DNA of 8,422 nt from Prevotella sp. (GTDB lineage: Bacteria > Bacteroidota > Bacteroidia > Bacteroidales > Bacteroidaceae). The notes under the pieces are model-generated. The model searched no databases. It saw only the letters and a list, made by a program, of their open reading frames with translations, and was not told the origin of the DNA. The DNA is taken from the NCBI GenBank assembly GCA_021204605.1, contig JAJPZD010000273.1, positions 1 through 8,422 of the forward strand, written 5' to 3'. The position numbers and the translations under genes were made by a program. The stretch's first letter is position 1. Every line of letters begins with the position of its first letter. Shown here one piece after another: positions 1-5,527 of the stretch.

Positions 1-3
1 GAT

Positions 4-70
4 ACTTACTTATAATACTTGTCAGATATTTATTATAAGAAAGATATTTATTAACGTATTATAAGTAAGT
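4..70. repeat. 15-bp perfect inverted repeat enclosing a 12-bp tandem repeat
   Basis: The arms ACTTACTTATAATAC (4-18) and GTATTATAAGTAAGT (56-70) are exact reverse complements. Between them AGATATTTATTA occurs twice, at 24-35 and 42-53. The right arm contains a TATAAT on the minus strand (63-58) and the left arm a TATAAT on the plus strand (11-16), so the repeat may be an operator over promoters pointing out of this intergenic region. The arms are seen directly; the operator role is inference. Confidence 0.7.
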
Positions 71-87
71 TTGATTTTGATTTTCAA
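58..87 (-). promoter_or_regulatory. Candidate minus-strand promoter reading out of the window
   Basis: On the minus strand TTGAAA (87-82) is followed after 18 bp by a perfect TATAAT (63-58). It lies downstream of the last gene of the left cluster and would drive a gene beyond the left edge. The -10 lies inside an inverted-repeat arm and the -35 inside a hairpin, so it may be regulated. The region is very AT-rich, so a chance match is possible. Confidence 0.4.
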
Positions 88-105
88 ATCATTGAAAATC
101 AAACT
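68..105. repeat. Two mutually exclusive AT-rich hairpins
   Basis: TTTGATTTTCAA (76-87) pairs perfectly with 92-103 around a 4-base loop. Alternatively AGTTTGATTTT (68-78) pairs perfectly with AAAATCAAACT (95-105). The two stems share bases and cannot form together. On the minus strand this is the 3' side of the 378-aa gene. No clean U-tract follows, so it is not a standard intrinsic terminator. Confidence 0.6.
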
Positions 106-117
106 CAAAATCAATCT

Positions 118-202
118 TTTAAACCAACAAGGAACAAAGGTTACTAAAACCTATATATATTCATTAAGAAAAATCACCCATTATTTTTCTCTTTGGTTTA
201 AA
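118..202. repeat. Nested inverted repeats just downstream of the 378-aa gene
   Basis: An outer 10-bp pair (TTTAAACCAA at 118-127 with TTGGTTTAAA at 193-202) encloses two further hairpins: AGGTT 138-142 with AACCT 148-152, and AGAAAAAT 167-174 with ATTTTTCT 183-190. The 8-bp stem begins about 30 bases past the stop of the neighbouring minus-strand gene and could help end or stabilise its transcript. The branched fold is seen in the sequence; its function is unknown. Confidence 0.5.
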
Positions 203-220
203 TTAAATTATCGTCAATTA

Positions 221-1357
221 TCAGAAAAATCCTCGAATTAAAATATCCTGAGAAGAATATAATCCATATTCATCATTTTGAGCAATTAAAGTAAATGTTT
301 TGTTTACCAATCTGTCATCATCAACCAGAATTTGAATGTATGAACCATAATCAGTGATTAAAACTTTGTCGCCAGAAACAGAACTGTCCGCAAATTCTAC
401 ACTAAATGTGATTGGAATATCACTTACAATTTCTCCATTCTTGGTTACTGCATATTCTATGTTTTCTTTAAAACCATAATAAATTTCTCCAACTGTGGCT
501 ACACTGAGATTATAAACATCTTCTTCTGCATCAAAGCAAGTAACTGTTGGTGTATTTACCTCAATATCCTGTTCTACCCAACAAGCATTGAAATACACTT
601 CTCCGGCACCAACATAGACAATGTTTCCTTCATCGTCTATTGTGGCTACAGAAGTATCACTGGAACCATAAATAACTGAAGCATCCAGTTCAATATCATT
701 AACAAAACATTTTGCTTCTATCTTGTCTGTCTGTCCGACAACAACACTTGTAAATGAAAGGTCTGATAATTGTACTGTGTATTCAAGTGTTAAAATTTCA
801 TCTTCCACTACTGAAAGGACAATATATGCAATCCCATCTGTATAATAAATATTATCTATACGGAATGTACGCCCCCAAACATTAAACTTGTCACTCACGC
901 TTAATGCTCTGGATTTTTCACAATCCTGAGTTTTAATCTGTAATCTTCCGTTTAGGATATTATAATATGATTCATCATTGGCACTGGCAAGACTGAGTGT
1001 ATCGCCGTAAAACGGCAAATCCAGTACAGACAATGTATTAGTTGTCAAAATGCCATTAGTACGAACAATCGCAGATTTATAATAAATCCTGTTCTCTGTG
1101 GTTTCCTGATTCAGAGTAAGGAAAATTTTGTTTTTGTATACAAGAAGTGTTCCAGGTGAAACAGGTGAACCAGACGGATAATACATAATCATATAATCTG
1201 TACTGCTAACGCCGTCACTCTGCTTACGGAAAAAACATTTAACTTTTTCATTTCCGTAAAGAGTTCTCATTACTTTACCTTCTGCACCCATAACACGCTT
1301 GAAAACAGATGCTAATGGGATATTCGGATTGTAATGATATACATTATCATTTAACAT
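221..1357 (-). CDS. Ig-like (Big2) domain phage structural protein, probable neck or head-decoration protein
   Basis: The 378-residue product has no signal peptide or membrane segment. Residues 1 to about 185 are beta-rich with no domain I can name. Residues about 196-265 look like a bacterial Ig-like group 2 domain, with the typical block SSDTSVATIDDEGNI near 231-245 followed by VYVGAGEV. Residues about 280-378 look like another beta-sandwich. The start is supported by AAGGAGGAATAAC directly before the ATG; the stop is TGA. It is the last of three closely spaced minus-strand genes, 12 bp after the coiled-coil protein gene. Ig-like domains are common on phage capsid, neck and tail proteins, where they bind cell-surface carbohydrate. 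The position after an adaptor-like gene suggests a head-closure or neck component, but that is inference. A tail or decoration protein is the main alternative. Confidence 0.7.
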   Translation of the reverse strand: MLNDNVYHYNPNIPLASVFKRVMGAEGKVMRTLYGNEKVKCFFRKQSDGVSSTDYMIMYYPSGSPVSPGTLLVYKNKIFLTLNQETTENRIYYKSAIVRTNGILTTNTLSVLDLPFYGDTLSLASANDESYYNILNGRLQIKTQDCEKSRALSVSDKFNVWGRTFRIDNIYYTDGIAYIVLSVVEDEILTLEYTVQLSDLSFTSVVVGQTDKIEAKCFVNDIELDASVIYGSSDTSVATIDDEGNIVYVGAGEVYFNACWVEQDIEVNTPTVTCFDAEEDVYNLSVATVGEIYYGFKENIEYAVTKNGEIVSDIPITFSVEFADSSVSGDKVLITDYGSYIQILVDDDRLVNKTFTLIAQNDEYGLYSSQDILIRGFF

Positions 1358-1369
1358 TGTTATTCCTCC

Positions 1370-1717
1370 TTAGATAGTAGTGTTATAGAACATATAACCT
1401 GTAATTTTGCTTGCAGTTCCATTTTCAACCTTCAAATCATCAATCTTTTTCTTTAATTTTTCCATTCTGCTTTCAAGATTGGCGTAAGCTGCCGATACTG
1501 TTACAAATTCAGTTTCAATTTTCTGATATGTCTCAATGTCGTTTGAAAGTGCTTCGAAAATATCATACATTGTTTCCAACATAGGTATCTGGTCATTGGT
1601 TTTATCGTATTCATCAACTGCATCCAGTCCATTTTCTGCAAGAAGATTTGTTAAAGTTGTATTGTCAAAATATGGCTTGTTGTTCATATATAATTGAAGT
1701 CGTTCAAGATTAAGCAT
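1370..1717 (-). CDS. Small helical coiled-coil protein, possible head-tail adaptor
   Basis: The 115-aa product is mostly helical. Residues 20-60 (TTLTNLLAENGLDAVDEYD and the following acidic helix) resemble the short helical bundle of small phage proteins found behind capsid genes, and residues about 75-97 (NLESRMEKLKKKIDDLK) form a clear coiled-coil helix. The start follows AGGAGGGATAGATA at normal spacing; the stop is TAA. It lies between the 109-aa gene (27 bp upstream) and the Ig-like gene (12 bp downstream), so the three are almost certainly cotranscribed. The adaptor assignment rests on size, helix pattern and my memory of similar proteins in Firmicutes phages, not on a diagnostic motif. 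It could also be a scaffold-like or tail-assembly protein. Confidence 0.65.
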   Translation of the reverse strand: MLNLERLQLYMNNKPYFDNTTLTNLLAENGLDAVDEYDKTNDQIPMLETMYDIFEALSNDIETYQKIETEFVTVSAAYANLESRMEKLKKKIDDLKVENGTASKITGYMFYNTTI

Positions 1718-1744
1718 TATCTATCCCTCCTGTTATTTTCGTAT

Positions 1745-2074
1745 TTAATCGTTAAAATGTTTCACTGTTTCAAAATCCTTTGGTTCAAGGATTTTCACGC
1801 TAATAAAGCAATCGTTTCTATGCAGTTTCTTTTTAACTGCTTCTGCTATCTTTTCTTCCGTAACTCTTCCGTCTATGTCTACTCCGAAAAGAACATCTCT
1901 GCCTGCTACCTTGCCAGCGCAGTAAATAAAAGATGTGTCTATATTTCTCCCAAAGATTGTCCTTTTTAACCTCTGATGGGGAAATCTTTTAGGGTATACT
2001 GCTAAAATATAGTCGTAATAGCCCAAGTCATTATACAGGGCTTGCGCGTATGAGTATAAATAGTTATCGTTCAT
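1745..2074 (-). CDS. Unknown 109-aa protein, first gene of the left cluster
   Basis: I do not recognise the family. The product begins MNDNYLYSYAQALYNDLGYY, has a basic middle (YPKRFPHQRLKR near 28-39), then a predicted beta-hairpin region (YCAGKVAGRDVLFGVDIDGR) and a C-terminal amphipathic helix. I chose the ATG at 2074 because TAGGAGG lies just upstream, though only three bases separate it from the codon. The frame stays open up to an ATG at 2278, but that start has no ribosome binding site, and the extension would run through a LexA box and T-rich sequence. The stop is TAA. It is 27 bp upstream of the coiled-coil gene and on the same strand. Neighbours suggest a virion or assembly role, but nothing in the protein itself proves it. 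Confidence 0.6.
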   Translation of the reverse strand: MNDNYLYSYAQALYNDLGYYDYILAVYPKRFPHQRLKRTIFGRNIDTSFIYCAGKVAGRDVLFGVDIDGRVTEEKIAEAVKKKLHRNDCFISVKILEPKDFETVKHFND

Positions 2075-2141
2075 AATCCTCCTAAAAATTTTCTGTGGAA
2101 AAAAAACAGGTTTCATGGTGGTTGAGAAAAAAATATGGGGT

Positions 2142-2155
2142 CGAACATATGTTCT
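2142..2155. promoter_or_regulatory. Gram-positive LexA (SOS) box
   Basis: CGAACATATGTTCT matches the Gram-positive LexA/DinR operator pattern CGAACNNNNGTTCG in every position except the last base, with an uninterrupted GAAC-4-GTTC dyad. It lies 68 bp upstream of the chosen start of the 109-aa gene. I could not find a well-spaced -35/-10 pair around it on either strand, so which transcript it controls is open. Confidence 0.6.
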
Positions 2156-2221
2156 TTTTTCGTCTGTGATGATTTTTTGTCCGTCTCCGAAAGACATTAG
2201 TAAAAATATTACTATAGCCTT

Positions 2222-2590
2222 AAACGCCCTTAAACGCCGTTTTAACGGCTTTTGTCTTTTACATGATTTATTTATCATTAAAACATCTAAAACGCTTTAA
2301 AATCGTTTCTGGCGCGTTATAAGCCATTTTACATTGATTCAATCCATCATGTATAAATATAAATGTCTCTATCGCGTCTGTACTGCCTGATATACTGCTT
2401 TTGTCCGTCCTGGCACCAGACACACACAGACAGATATATTAAACTGTCTTTCTTCCTGTCACTGTCTGTATTCCCTTTATAATCGCTCTGACGCCGTTTA
2501 AACGCCGTTTCTTGTATCACTCGCACGATAACACGCCATTTATCACAAAACGCCGTACAAGCCAAATTAAACGCCTTACACGCCGTTTTA
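2222..2590. repeat. Left block of AAACGCC-type direct repeats
   Basis: Copies of AAACGCC or close variants (AACGCCGTTT, ACACGCC, AAACGCTTT) recur near 2222, 2232, 2292, 2491, 2501, 2531, 2548, 2570 and 2579. Two adjacent copies at 2491-2510 form ACGCCGTTTA plus AACGCCGTTT, creating the palindrome CGTTTAAACG. No convincing gene lies here: the 72-codon minus-strand frame at 2347-2565 has a TTG start and no ribosome binding site. Dispersed short direct repeats in gene-free DNA fit an origin or regulator-binding region. The spacing is irregular, so this is not a classical iteron array. Confidence 0.6.
2236..2260 (+). terminator. Weak plus-strand terminator-like hairpin
   Basis: GCCGT (2236-2240) pairs with ACGGC (2245-2249) around a TTTA loop and is followed by TTTTGTCTTTT. 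The stem is short and no plus-strand gene precedes it, so it may just be a by-product of the AAACGCCGTTT repeats. Confidence 0.25.
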
Positions 2591-2591
2591 A

Positions 2592-2877
2592 TCTTCCTGT
2601 GTGTTGTCGTCTGTCCTTCTGTCCGTTTCGCTCTCTGTCGCTCTCTGTGTCGTTCTGTCGTCTGTCGCTTTGTTCCTCGCGCTGTCCTTGTCTCTGTCGC
2701 TGTGTCTGTCCTTCTGTCCGTCTGTCTGTCGTCCGTCCGTTTCTTTTGTCGCCGTCTGTCTGTCGCTGCTTTTCCGTCCGTCTGTCCGTTTCACTGTCTG
2801 TCGCCGTCTGTGTCCGTCCGTCTGTGTTTCTCCGGCTTCTGTTCTGCTTCTGTCCTGTTGTCGCTCTCTGTCGCCGT
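2592..2877. repeat. A-free, CTGTC/GTCCGTC-rich low-complexity tract
   Basis: Across 286 bases the plus strand contains a single A (2793), although A is about a third of the surrounding sequence. The tract is built from overlapping CTGTC, GTCCGTC, GTCTGTC and CTCTCTGTCGC words without a fixed period. All stop codons need both T and A (on either strand), so every frame on both strands is open by composition alone. The long frames here, including 102 codons on the minus strand and 92-125 on the plus strand, are therefore not evidence of genes, and none has a ribosome binding site that I can see. The minus-strand transcript would contain almost no U. Confidence 0.85.
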
Positions 2878-2985
2878 AAACGCCATTAAACGCCATTGTA
2901 AACGCTTTTCAGATATTTGACGGATAAAAACCAGAGTGTAAACAGTCAGTGCGCAGAAACGCCACACAGACCAAAAAAACGCATA
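2878..2985. repeat. Right block of AAACGCC-type repeats
   Basis: AAACGCCATT occurs twice back to back (2878-2897), followed by TAAACGCTTTT, and by AAACGCC at 2958 and AAACGCA at 2977. With the left block it brackets the A-free tract. The two sides use the same core word in the same orientation. Confidence 0.55.
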
Positions 2986-3019
2986 AAAAAAAAGAAAGTC
3001 AAAACACTTTCTTTTTTTT
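2986..3019 (-). terminator. Strong intrinsic terminator of the ardA operon
   Basis: A perfect 14-bp stem (eight A then GAAAGT at 2986-2999, paired with ACTTTC plus eight T at 3006-3019) closes a 6-base loop. Read on the minus strand it lies 18 bp past the stop of the 63-aa gene and the 3' arm provides the U-tract. It is symmetrical and would also work for plus-strand transcripts from the repeat region. Confidence 0.8.
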
Positions 3020-3036
3020 CGGTAAATATGTAAATG

Positions 3037-3228
3037 CTATTTGAAATCAGCTATCAAAAATTTTTTGCTCTCGTGTGTCTCTGTGTTTGTGATTGTCAGA
3101 ATCATATCTGATTGATACCAACTCATCACAGACCGCAGAACCATTGTCAATGATGTGTCTGCTCTGGCTGTAACTTCCTGCTGCCGTCTGCATCTGTCGC
3201 ACTGGATAACAAAAATTATATCTGTCAT
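3037..3228 (-). CDS. Unknown 63-aa protein, third gene of the ardA operon
   Basis: I do not recognise this protein. Starting at ATG 3228 it begins MTDIIFVIQCDRCRRQQEV, with one CxxC pair (CDRC, residues 10-13) that could bind metal only with partner ligands or as a dimer. A predicted helix (LTMVLRSVMSWYQ) and a short beta C-terminus follow. I chose ATG 3228 because AGAGGTGG lies upstream and it overlaps the preceding stop as ATGA, the usual sign of translational coupling; an in-frame ATG eight codons earlier lacks this. The gene is followed by the terminator at 2986-3019. Its place behind ardA suggests a host-takeover or anti-defence role, which is inference. Confidence 0.6.
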   Translation of the reverse strand: MTDIIFVIQCDRCRRQQEVTARADTSLTMVLRSVMSWYQSDMILTITNTETHESKKFLIADFK

Positions 3229-3479
3229 ACTGTCGCCACCTCTCTTTTCCATCCGAAATTGTGATAAATCCAGTTTGCTCTATCAACTGTAACATGATTG
3301 AGCAATGTTTCAGATGATTTATGGAAAATGTCGGTGTAAACTTCCTGATGCTCGTACACATCGCCGTTTTCATATCGGCAGATATGTAATGTTCTGTTCC
3401 CTCTCTCGATGTAATCGCGCCTATACTTCATGTTGTTGTGTTCTGCCAACCAACTATAAATCTCTTTCTCTGTCATCAT
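3225..3479 (-). CDS. Unknown 84-aa protein, second gene of the ardA operon
   Basis: I do not recognise this protein. It is soluble and rich in aromatic, acidic and basic residues: MMTEKEIYSWLAEHNNMKYR at the start, then a predicted beta segment (RTLHICRYENGDVYEHQEVY) and a C-terminal region ending NWIYHNFGWKREVATV. There is no signal peptide or membrane helix. It starts 17 bp after the ardA stop, with two successive ATGs; GGGGGCG is the only ribosome-binding-like sequence, so translation may depend on coupling to ardA. The stop overlaps the next start by four bases. The tight spacing makes the three genes one operon. Small proteins encoded next to ardA in mobile elements are often themselves anti-defence factors, so that is the leading guess. 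Confidence 0.65.
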   Translation of the reverse strand: MMTEKEIYSWLAEHNNMKYRRDYIERGNRTLHICRYENGDVYEHQEVYTDIFHKSSETLLNHVTVDRANWIYHNFGWKREVATV

Positions 3480-3496
3480 ACGACCGCGCCCCCATT

Positions 3497-4030
3497 CTAA
3501 AGAATCTCTACGCAGTCGCCGTCAATGAAAACGAAGTTTCCTTCTAACGCCATATCACGACCATACGCAGAAAAATCAAAATAGTTTTGCAGGATTGCAG
3601 GAACATTGTCAAGGACTCCGCAGCTGTCGCAATATTCCATTGCTACAGCTTCCATATCCTGACAGTCAGCGTAAAACACATACTCACCATTACGCACCTT
3701 TTCAATCGCGTCAAACCTGTCATAGCCATCTTCAAGCATTGCCTGAAATGCTTCTTGCTCGTACTCGTCCAGGTTGTCAAAAATCTCCGCAACTGCGTTT
3801 AATGTCTCCAAGTCCTCATACTCTCCAAGGTCAAAACCCTTGATATCAGTTTCATAGTCTGTGATGAAATATTCATCATAAATCATGCCGTCAACACTTG
3901 GCTGCTCACTAACTCCGATACTTTTAAGAGCCTTGTTAAACTCTGCATCACTGATAGGAAAAGAAACCCACTTGCCAATCAGATAACCTTCATTGTACCG
4001 TCCGAGATTTGTAACATAACCTTTCAACAT
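3497..4030 (-). CDS. ardA: Antirestriction protein ArdA
   Basis: The 177-aa product matches ArdA in length and across the whole chain: an N-terminal YVTNLGRYNEGYLIGKWVSFP block (residues 5-25), a central acidic part with YFITDYE near 54-60, and the C-terminal signature YFDFSAYGRDM followed by a short beta end. The protein is strongly acidic. ArdA is known to form elongated dimers that mimic bent B-form DNA and block type I restriction enzymes and their methyltransferases in the cytoplasm of a newly entered cell. The ATG at 4030 is preceded by AAAGGAAATGGTGATTTAAA; the stop is TAG. It is the first gene of a three-gene operon and is divergent from the HTH regulator gene. Its promoter carries two copies of the shared operator-like element, so it is probably repressed once the element is established. 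Confidence 0.93.
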   Translation of the reverse strand: MLKGYVTNLGRYNEGYLIGKWVSFPISDAEFNKALKSIGVSEQPSVDGMIYDEYFITDYETDIKGFDLGEYEDLETLNAVAEIFDNLDEYEQEAFQAMLEDGYDRFDAIEKVRNGEYVFYADCQDMEAVAMEYCDSCGVLDNVPAILQNYFDFSAYGRDMALEGNFVFIDGDCVEIL

Positions 4031-4106
4031 TTTAAATCACCATTTCCTTTCTTTTGATTGGTGCCGTCTGTCAGTCTCAAAACATTTCAGATGGCTTTTA
4101 TATGAC

Positions 4107-4125
4107 CTTGTTTTAAGGATAGTAT
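4107..4125. promoter_or_regulatory. Operator-like element A, over the ardA -10
   Basis: CTTGTTTTAAGGATAGTAT is a diverged copy of the elements at 4129 and 4199, sharing CTTGT and AAGGATA. It covers the ardA -10 box and start region, where a bound repressor would block transcription. Confidence 0.45.
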
Positions 4126-4149
4126 ATACTTGTCTCAAGGATATATCAA
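4121..4149 (-). promoter_or_regulatory. ardA operon promoter
   Basis: On the minus strand TTGATA (4149-4144) and TATACT (4126-4121) are separated by exactly 17 bp. Transcription would begin near 4114 and leave a leader of about 85 bases before the ardA ATG. The spacer contains TATCCTTGAGAC, the same arrangement seen in the recombinase promoter. Confidence 0.7.
4129..4147. promoter_or_regulatory. Operator-like element B, inside the ardA promoter
   Basis: CTTGTCTCAAGGATATATC sits in the ardA -35/-10 spacer. It matches 16 of 19 bases of the element in the HTH promoter and nearly all of the core in the recombinase promoter (GTTTCAAGGATATGTCAA). Confidence 0.6.
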
Positions 4150-4155
4150 TGCTAA

Positions 4156-4193
4156 ATTTTGCACAAAGATTTAATTACCTTTTTGTGCAAAAT
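4156..4193. repeat. 12-bp perfect inverted repeat between the divergent promoters
   Basis: ATTTTGCACAAA (4156-4167) and TTTGTGCAAAAT (4182-4193) are exact reverse complements 14 bases apart. The repeat lies midway between the ardA and HTH promoters, flanked by elements B and C. It could be a second regulator's site or hold looped repressors; there is no U-tract to make it a terminator. Confidence 0.6.
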
Positions 4194-4198
4194 ATACA

Positions 4199-4217
4199 CT
4201 TGTTATAAGGATATATC
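4199..4217. promoter_or_regulatory. Operator-like element C, inside the HTH gene promoter
   Basis: CTTGTTATAAGGATATATC overlaps the HTH -35 and spacer. It extends into the perfect palindrome AAGGATATATCCTT (4207-4220), which suggests binding by a symmetric dimer and autoregulation. Confidence 0.6.
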
Positions 4218-4228
4218 CTTGATATAAT
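4200..4228 (+). promoter_or_regulatory. Promoter of the HTH regulator gene
   Basis: TTGTTA (4200-4205) and a perfect TATAAT (4223-4228) are separated by 17 bp. Transcription would start near 4235, placing the ATG at 4227 inside the -10 and supporting the GTG at 4263 as the real start. Confidence 0.72.
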
Positions 4229-4262
4229 GATATCAAATATGTTTGGAAAGGTGGTTTTAATC

Positions 4263-4496
4263 GTGATTAGATGTAAAGACGGCATTTTACAGCGATTAAA
4301 GGAAAATGGCTTTTCTACTTATAGAATAGATAAAGAAAAGCTAATCAGTCGCGACCAGATGCAGAAAATCAGACACGGCGAACAGGTGAGCATTTACACT
4401 ATAAATAGGATATGTCAGGTTTTAAGCTGTCAACCTGGCGACATTATAGAATATCTGCCAGACGAGGACGACAAAGCAGCCAAGGTTAAAGTATAG
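4263..4496 (+). CDS. Cro/C1-type HTH transcriptional regulator
   Basis: The 77-aa product, read from GTG 4263, is a single helix-turn-helix domain: a first helix DGILQRLKENG, then STYRIDKEKLISRDQMQKIRHGE (about 18-40) covering the turn and recognition helix, then SIYTINRICQVLSCQPGDIIEY, typical of the compact Cro/C1-like regulators with no separate effector domain. The GTG start has AAAGGTGG eight bases upstream and lies downstream of the predicted transcription start, unlike the in-frame ATG at 4227. It is the only clear plus-strand gene and is divergent from ardA. Elements resembling one operator occur in its own promoter, the ardA promoter and the recombinase promoter, so it probably represses itself and both neighbours. 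That regulon is inferred. Confidence 0.85.
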   Translation: MIRCKDGILQRLKENGFSTYRIDKEKLISRDQMQKIRHGEQVSIYTINRICQVLSCQPGDIIEYLPDEDDKAAKVKV

Positions 4497-4724
4497 CAGG
4501 ACATCAGCCGGAACAGGCCAGAGGAAACGTAGTTTATTGATTTAATGTGTTAAAGTGACCGATTAAAAGCTGACTGGCACCATTAAAAGCAGATTGCAAT
4601 AATTTTCTGTCAAAATTTGCCGAATATGGCATATATTTAACCGTCCGTCATATAATAACCGAATAGGCGATTTTTAAACGCGCCAGATGCAGAAGTATCA
4701 ACCATACAAACGAATAAGCCAAGA
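4497..4724. other. Intergenic region without a gene
   Basis: The stretch after the HTH gene carries many stops on both strands and no ribosome binding site leading to a good frame. The visible items are a short repeat (ATTAAAAGC at 4563-4571 and 4584-4592) and a CCGTCCGTC word near 4641, the same word that dominates the A-free tract. Confidence 0.5.
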
Positions 4725-4760
4725 GAAAAAGCCTGGGCGATGTGTCCAGACTTTTCTTTA
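4725..4760. terminator. Bidirectional terminator between HTH and recombinase genes
   Basis: CTGG (4733-4736) pairs with CCAG (4746-4749), extended after a single mismatch by GAAAAAG-side/CTTTTC-side pairing (4726-4731 with 4751-4756). On the plus strand CTTTTCTTTA follows; on the minus strand TTTTTCTCTT follows. The convergent genes on either side make a shared terminator sensible. Confidence 0.6.
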
Positions 4761-4778
4761 TCTATGTGAAACTAGCTG

Positions 4779-5480
4779 CTAGTTGTTCTCTTGTGCTATC
4801 TCTTTGGCAACTTCCGCTTTATATTTGTAATACGTGTTGTTTGCTATGCCGATAACTTTCATCAGGTCTTTGTCTGTCATCGTACCGTCAAAACTCTTTG
4901 ACTTTTTACGAATCTGCGCTTTCTTCTCTTCCTTGCCTTTGATATTCAAAGTTTTGCTTGTATGCGCTGCACCGCCTACAGCTTTACCTTGTCTCTTGGC
5001 TTCTCTGATTCCCTCTTTGGTTCTCTGGTGCAAGTCGTCAACTTCCTTCTGTGCCTGTTCAAAAGCTATTTTAATCTGTCTCTCTGCTAGTTTGTGCAGA
5101 TATCTGTTGATTGCATCCAGAAGAATATCTTCATCAGTTCCGAGAAGTTTAATCTTGTCTGACTGGCTCTTACTATAAGTCTCTGTGTTAATATATGGCT
5201 CTTTGAGAAAAACCAGATTCACGCCTTTGTTGTACAGTTCAAAATACTGCGCTGTTCCTTCTTCTGCATTTCTGCTCATACGAGATACAGAATCAAAAAT
5301 AATTGTGTCGCCAGTCTTGACGCGCTTCATCAGTTTTTCAAACTCTTTTCTACCTTCAATCTTGGTACCTGTAAAGGCTTCTTTATAGATAACCGCATCA
5401 GGATAAGCCTTGCTAATGTTTTCAATCTGTCTTTCAATGCGCTGAGATTTTCTTGAAATTCTGCAATATCCGTAAAACAT
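4779..5480 (-). CDS. Serine recombinase (resolvase/invertase family)
   Basis: The 233-aa product opens with YGYCRISRKSQRIERQIE, placing the catalytic serine at residue 9 and conserved arginine at 7. FDSVSRMSRN (62-71) supplies the two further active-site arginines. A long helix runs from about 125 to 168, and a C-terminal HTH (about 200-222, TMTDKDLMKVIGIANNTYYKY) should bind the crossover site. Enzymes of this family cut both strands through a 5'-phosphoserine link to resolve or invert DNA between short sites. At 233 aa it is longer than Tn3 resolvases (about 185) and far shorter than large serine integrases. The ATG follows AAGAGGTAGAAT; the stop is TAG. Promoter and possible target sites lie directly upstream. 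Inversion versus resolution cannot be told from the sequence. Confidence 0.92.
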   Translation of the reverse strand: MFYGYCRISRKSQRIERQIENISKAYPDAVIYKEAFTGTKIEGRKEFEKLMKRVKTGDTIIFDSVSRMSRNAEEGTAQYFELYNKGVNLVFLKEPYINTETYSKSQSDKIKLLGTDEDILLDAINRYLHKLAERQIKIAFEQAQKEVDDLHQRTKEGIREAKRQGKAVGGAAHTSKTLNIKGKEEKKAQIRKKSKSFDGTMTDKDLMKVIGIANNTYYKYKAEVAKEIAQENN

Positions 5481-5527
5481 ATTCTACCTCTTTTCCGTCC
5501 GTTTTCTATTAAAACTAACGAACATTT

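Noticed and set aside
2347..2565. Minus-strand 72-codon frame in the repeat region
   Set aside because: It begins with TTG, lacks a ribosome binding site and is built partly from AAACGCC repeats.
2512..2920. Long open frames on both strands across the CTGTC region
   Set aside because: A sequence nearly without A cannot contain stop codons on either strand, so open frames are guaranteed. Products are low-complexity and no ribosome binding site precedes them.
4834..5388. Plus-strand frames opposite the recombinase
   Set aside because: Antisense shadows of a well-supported gene, without ribosome binding sites.
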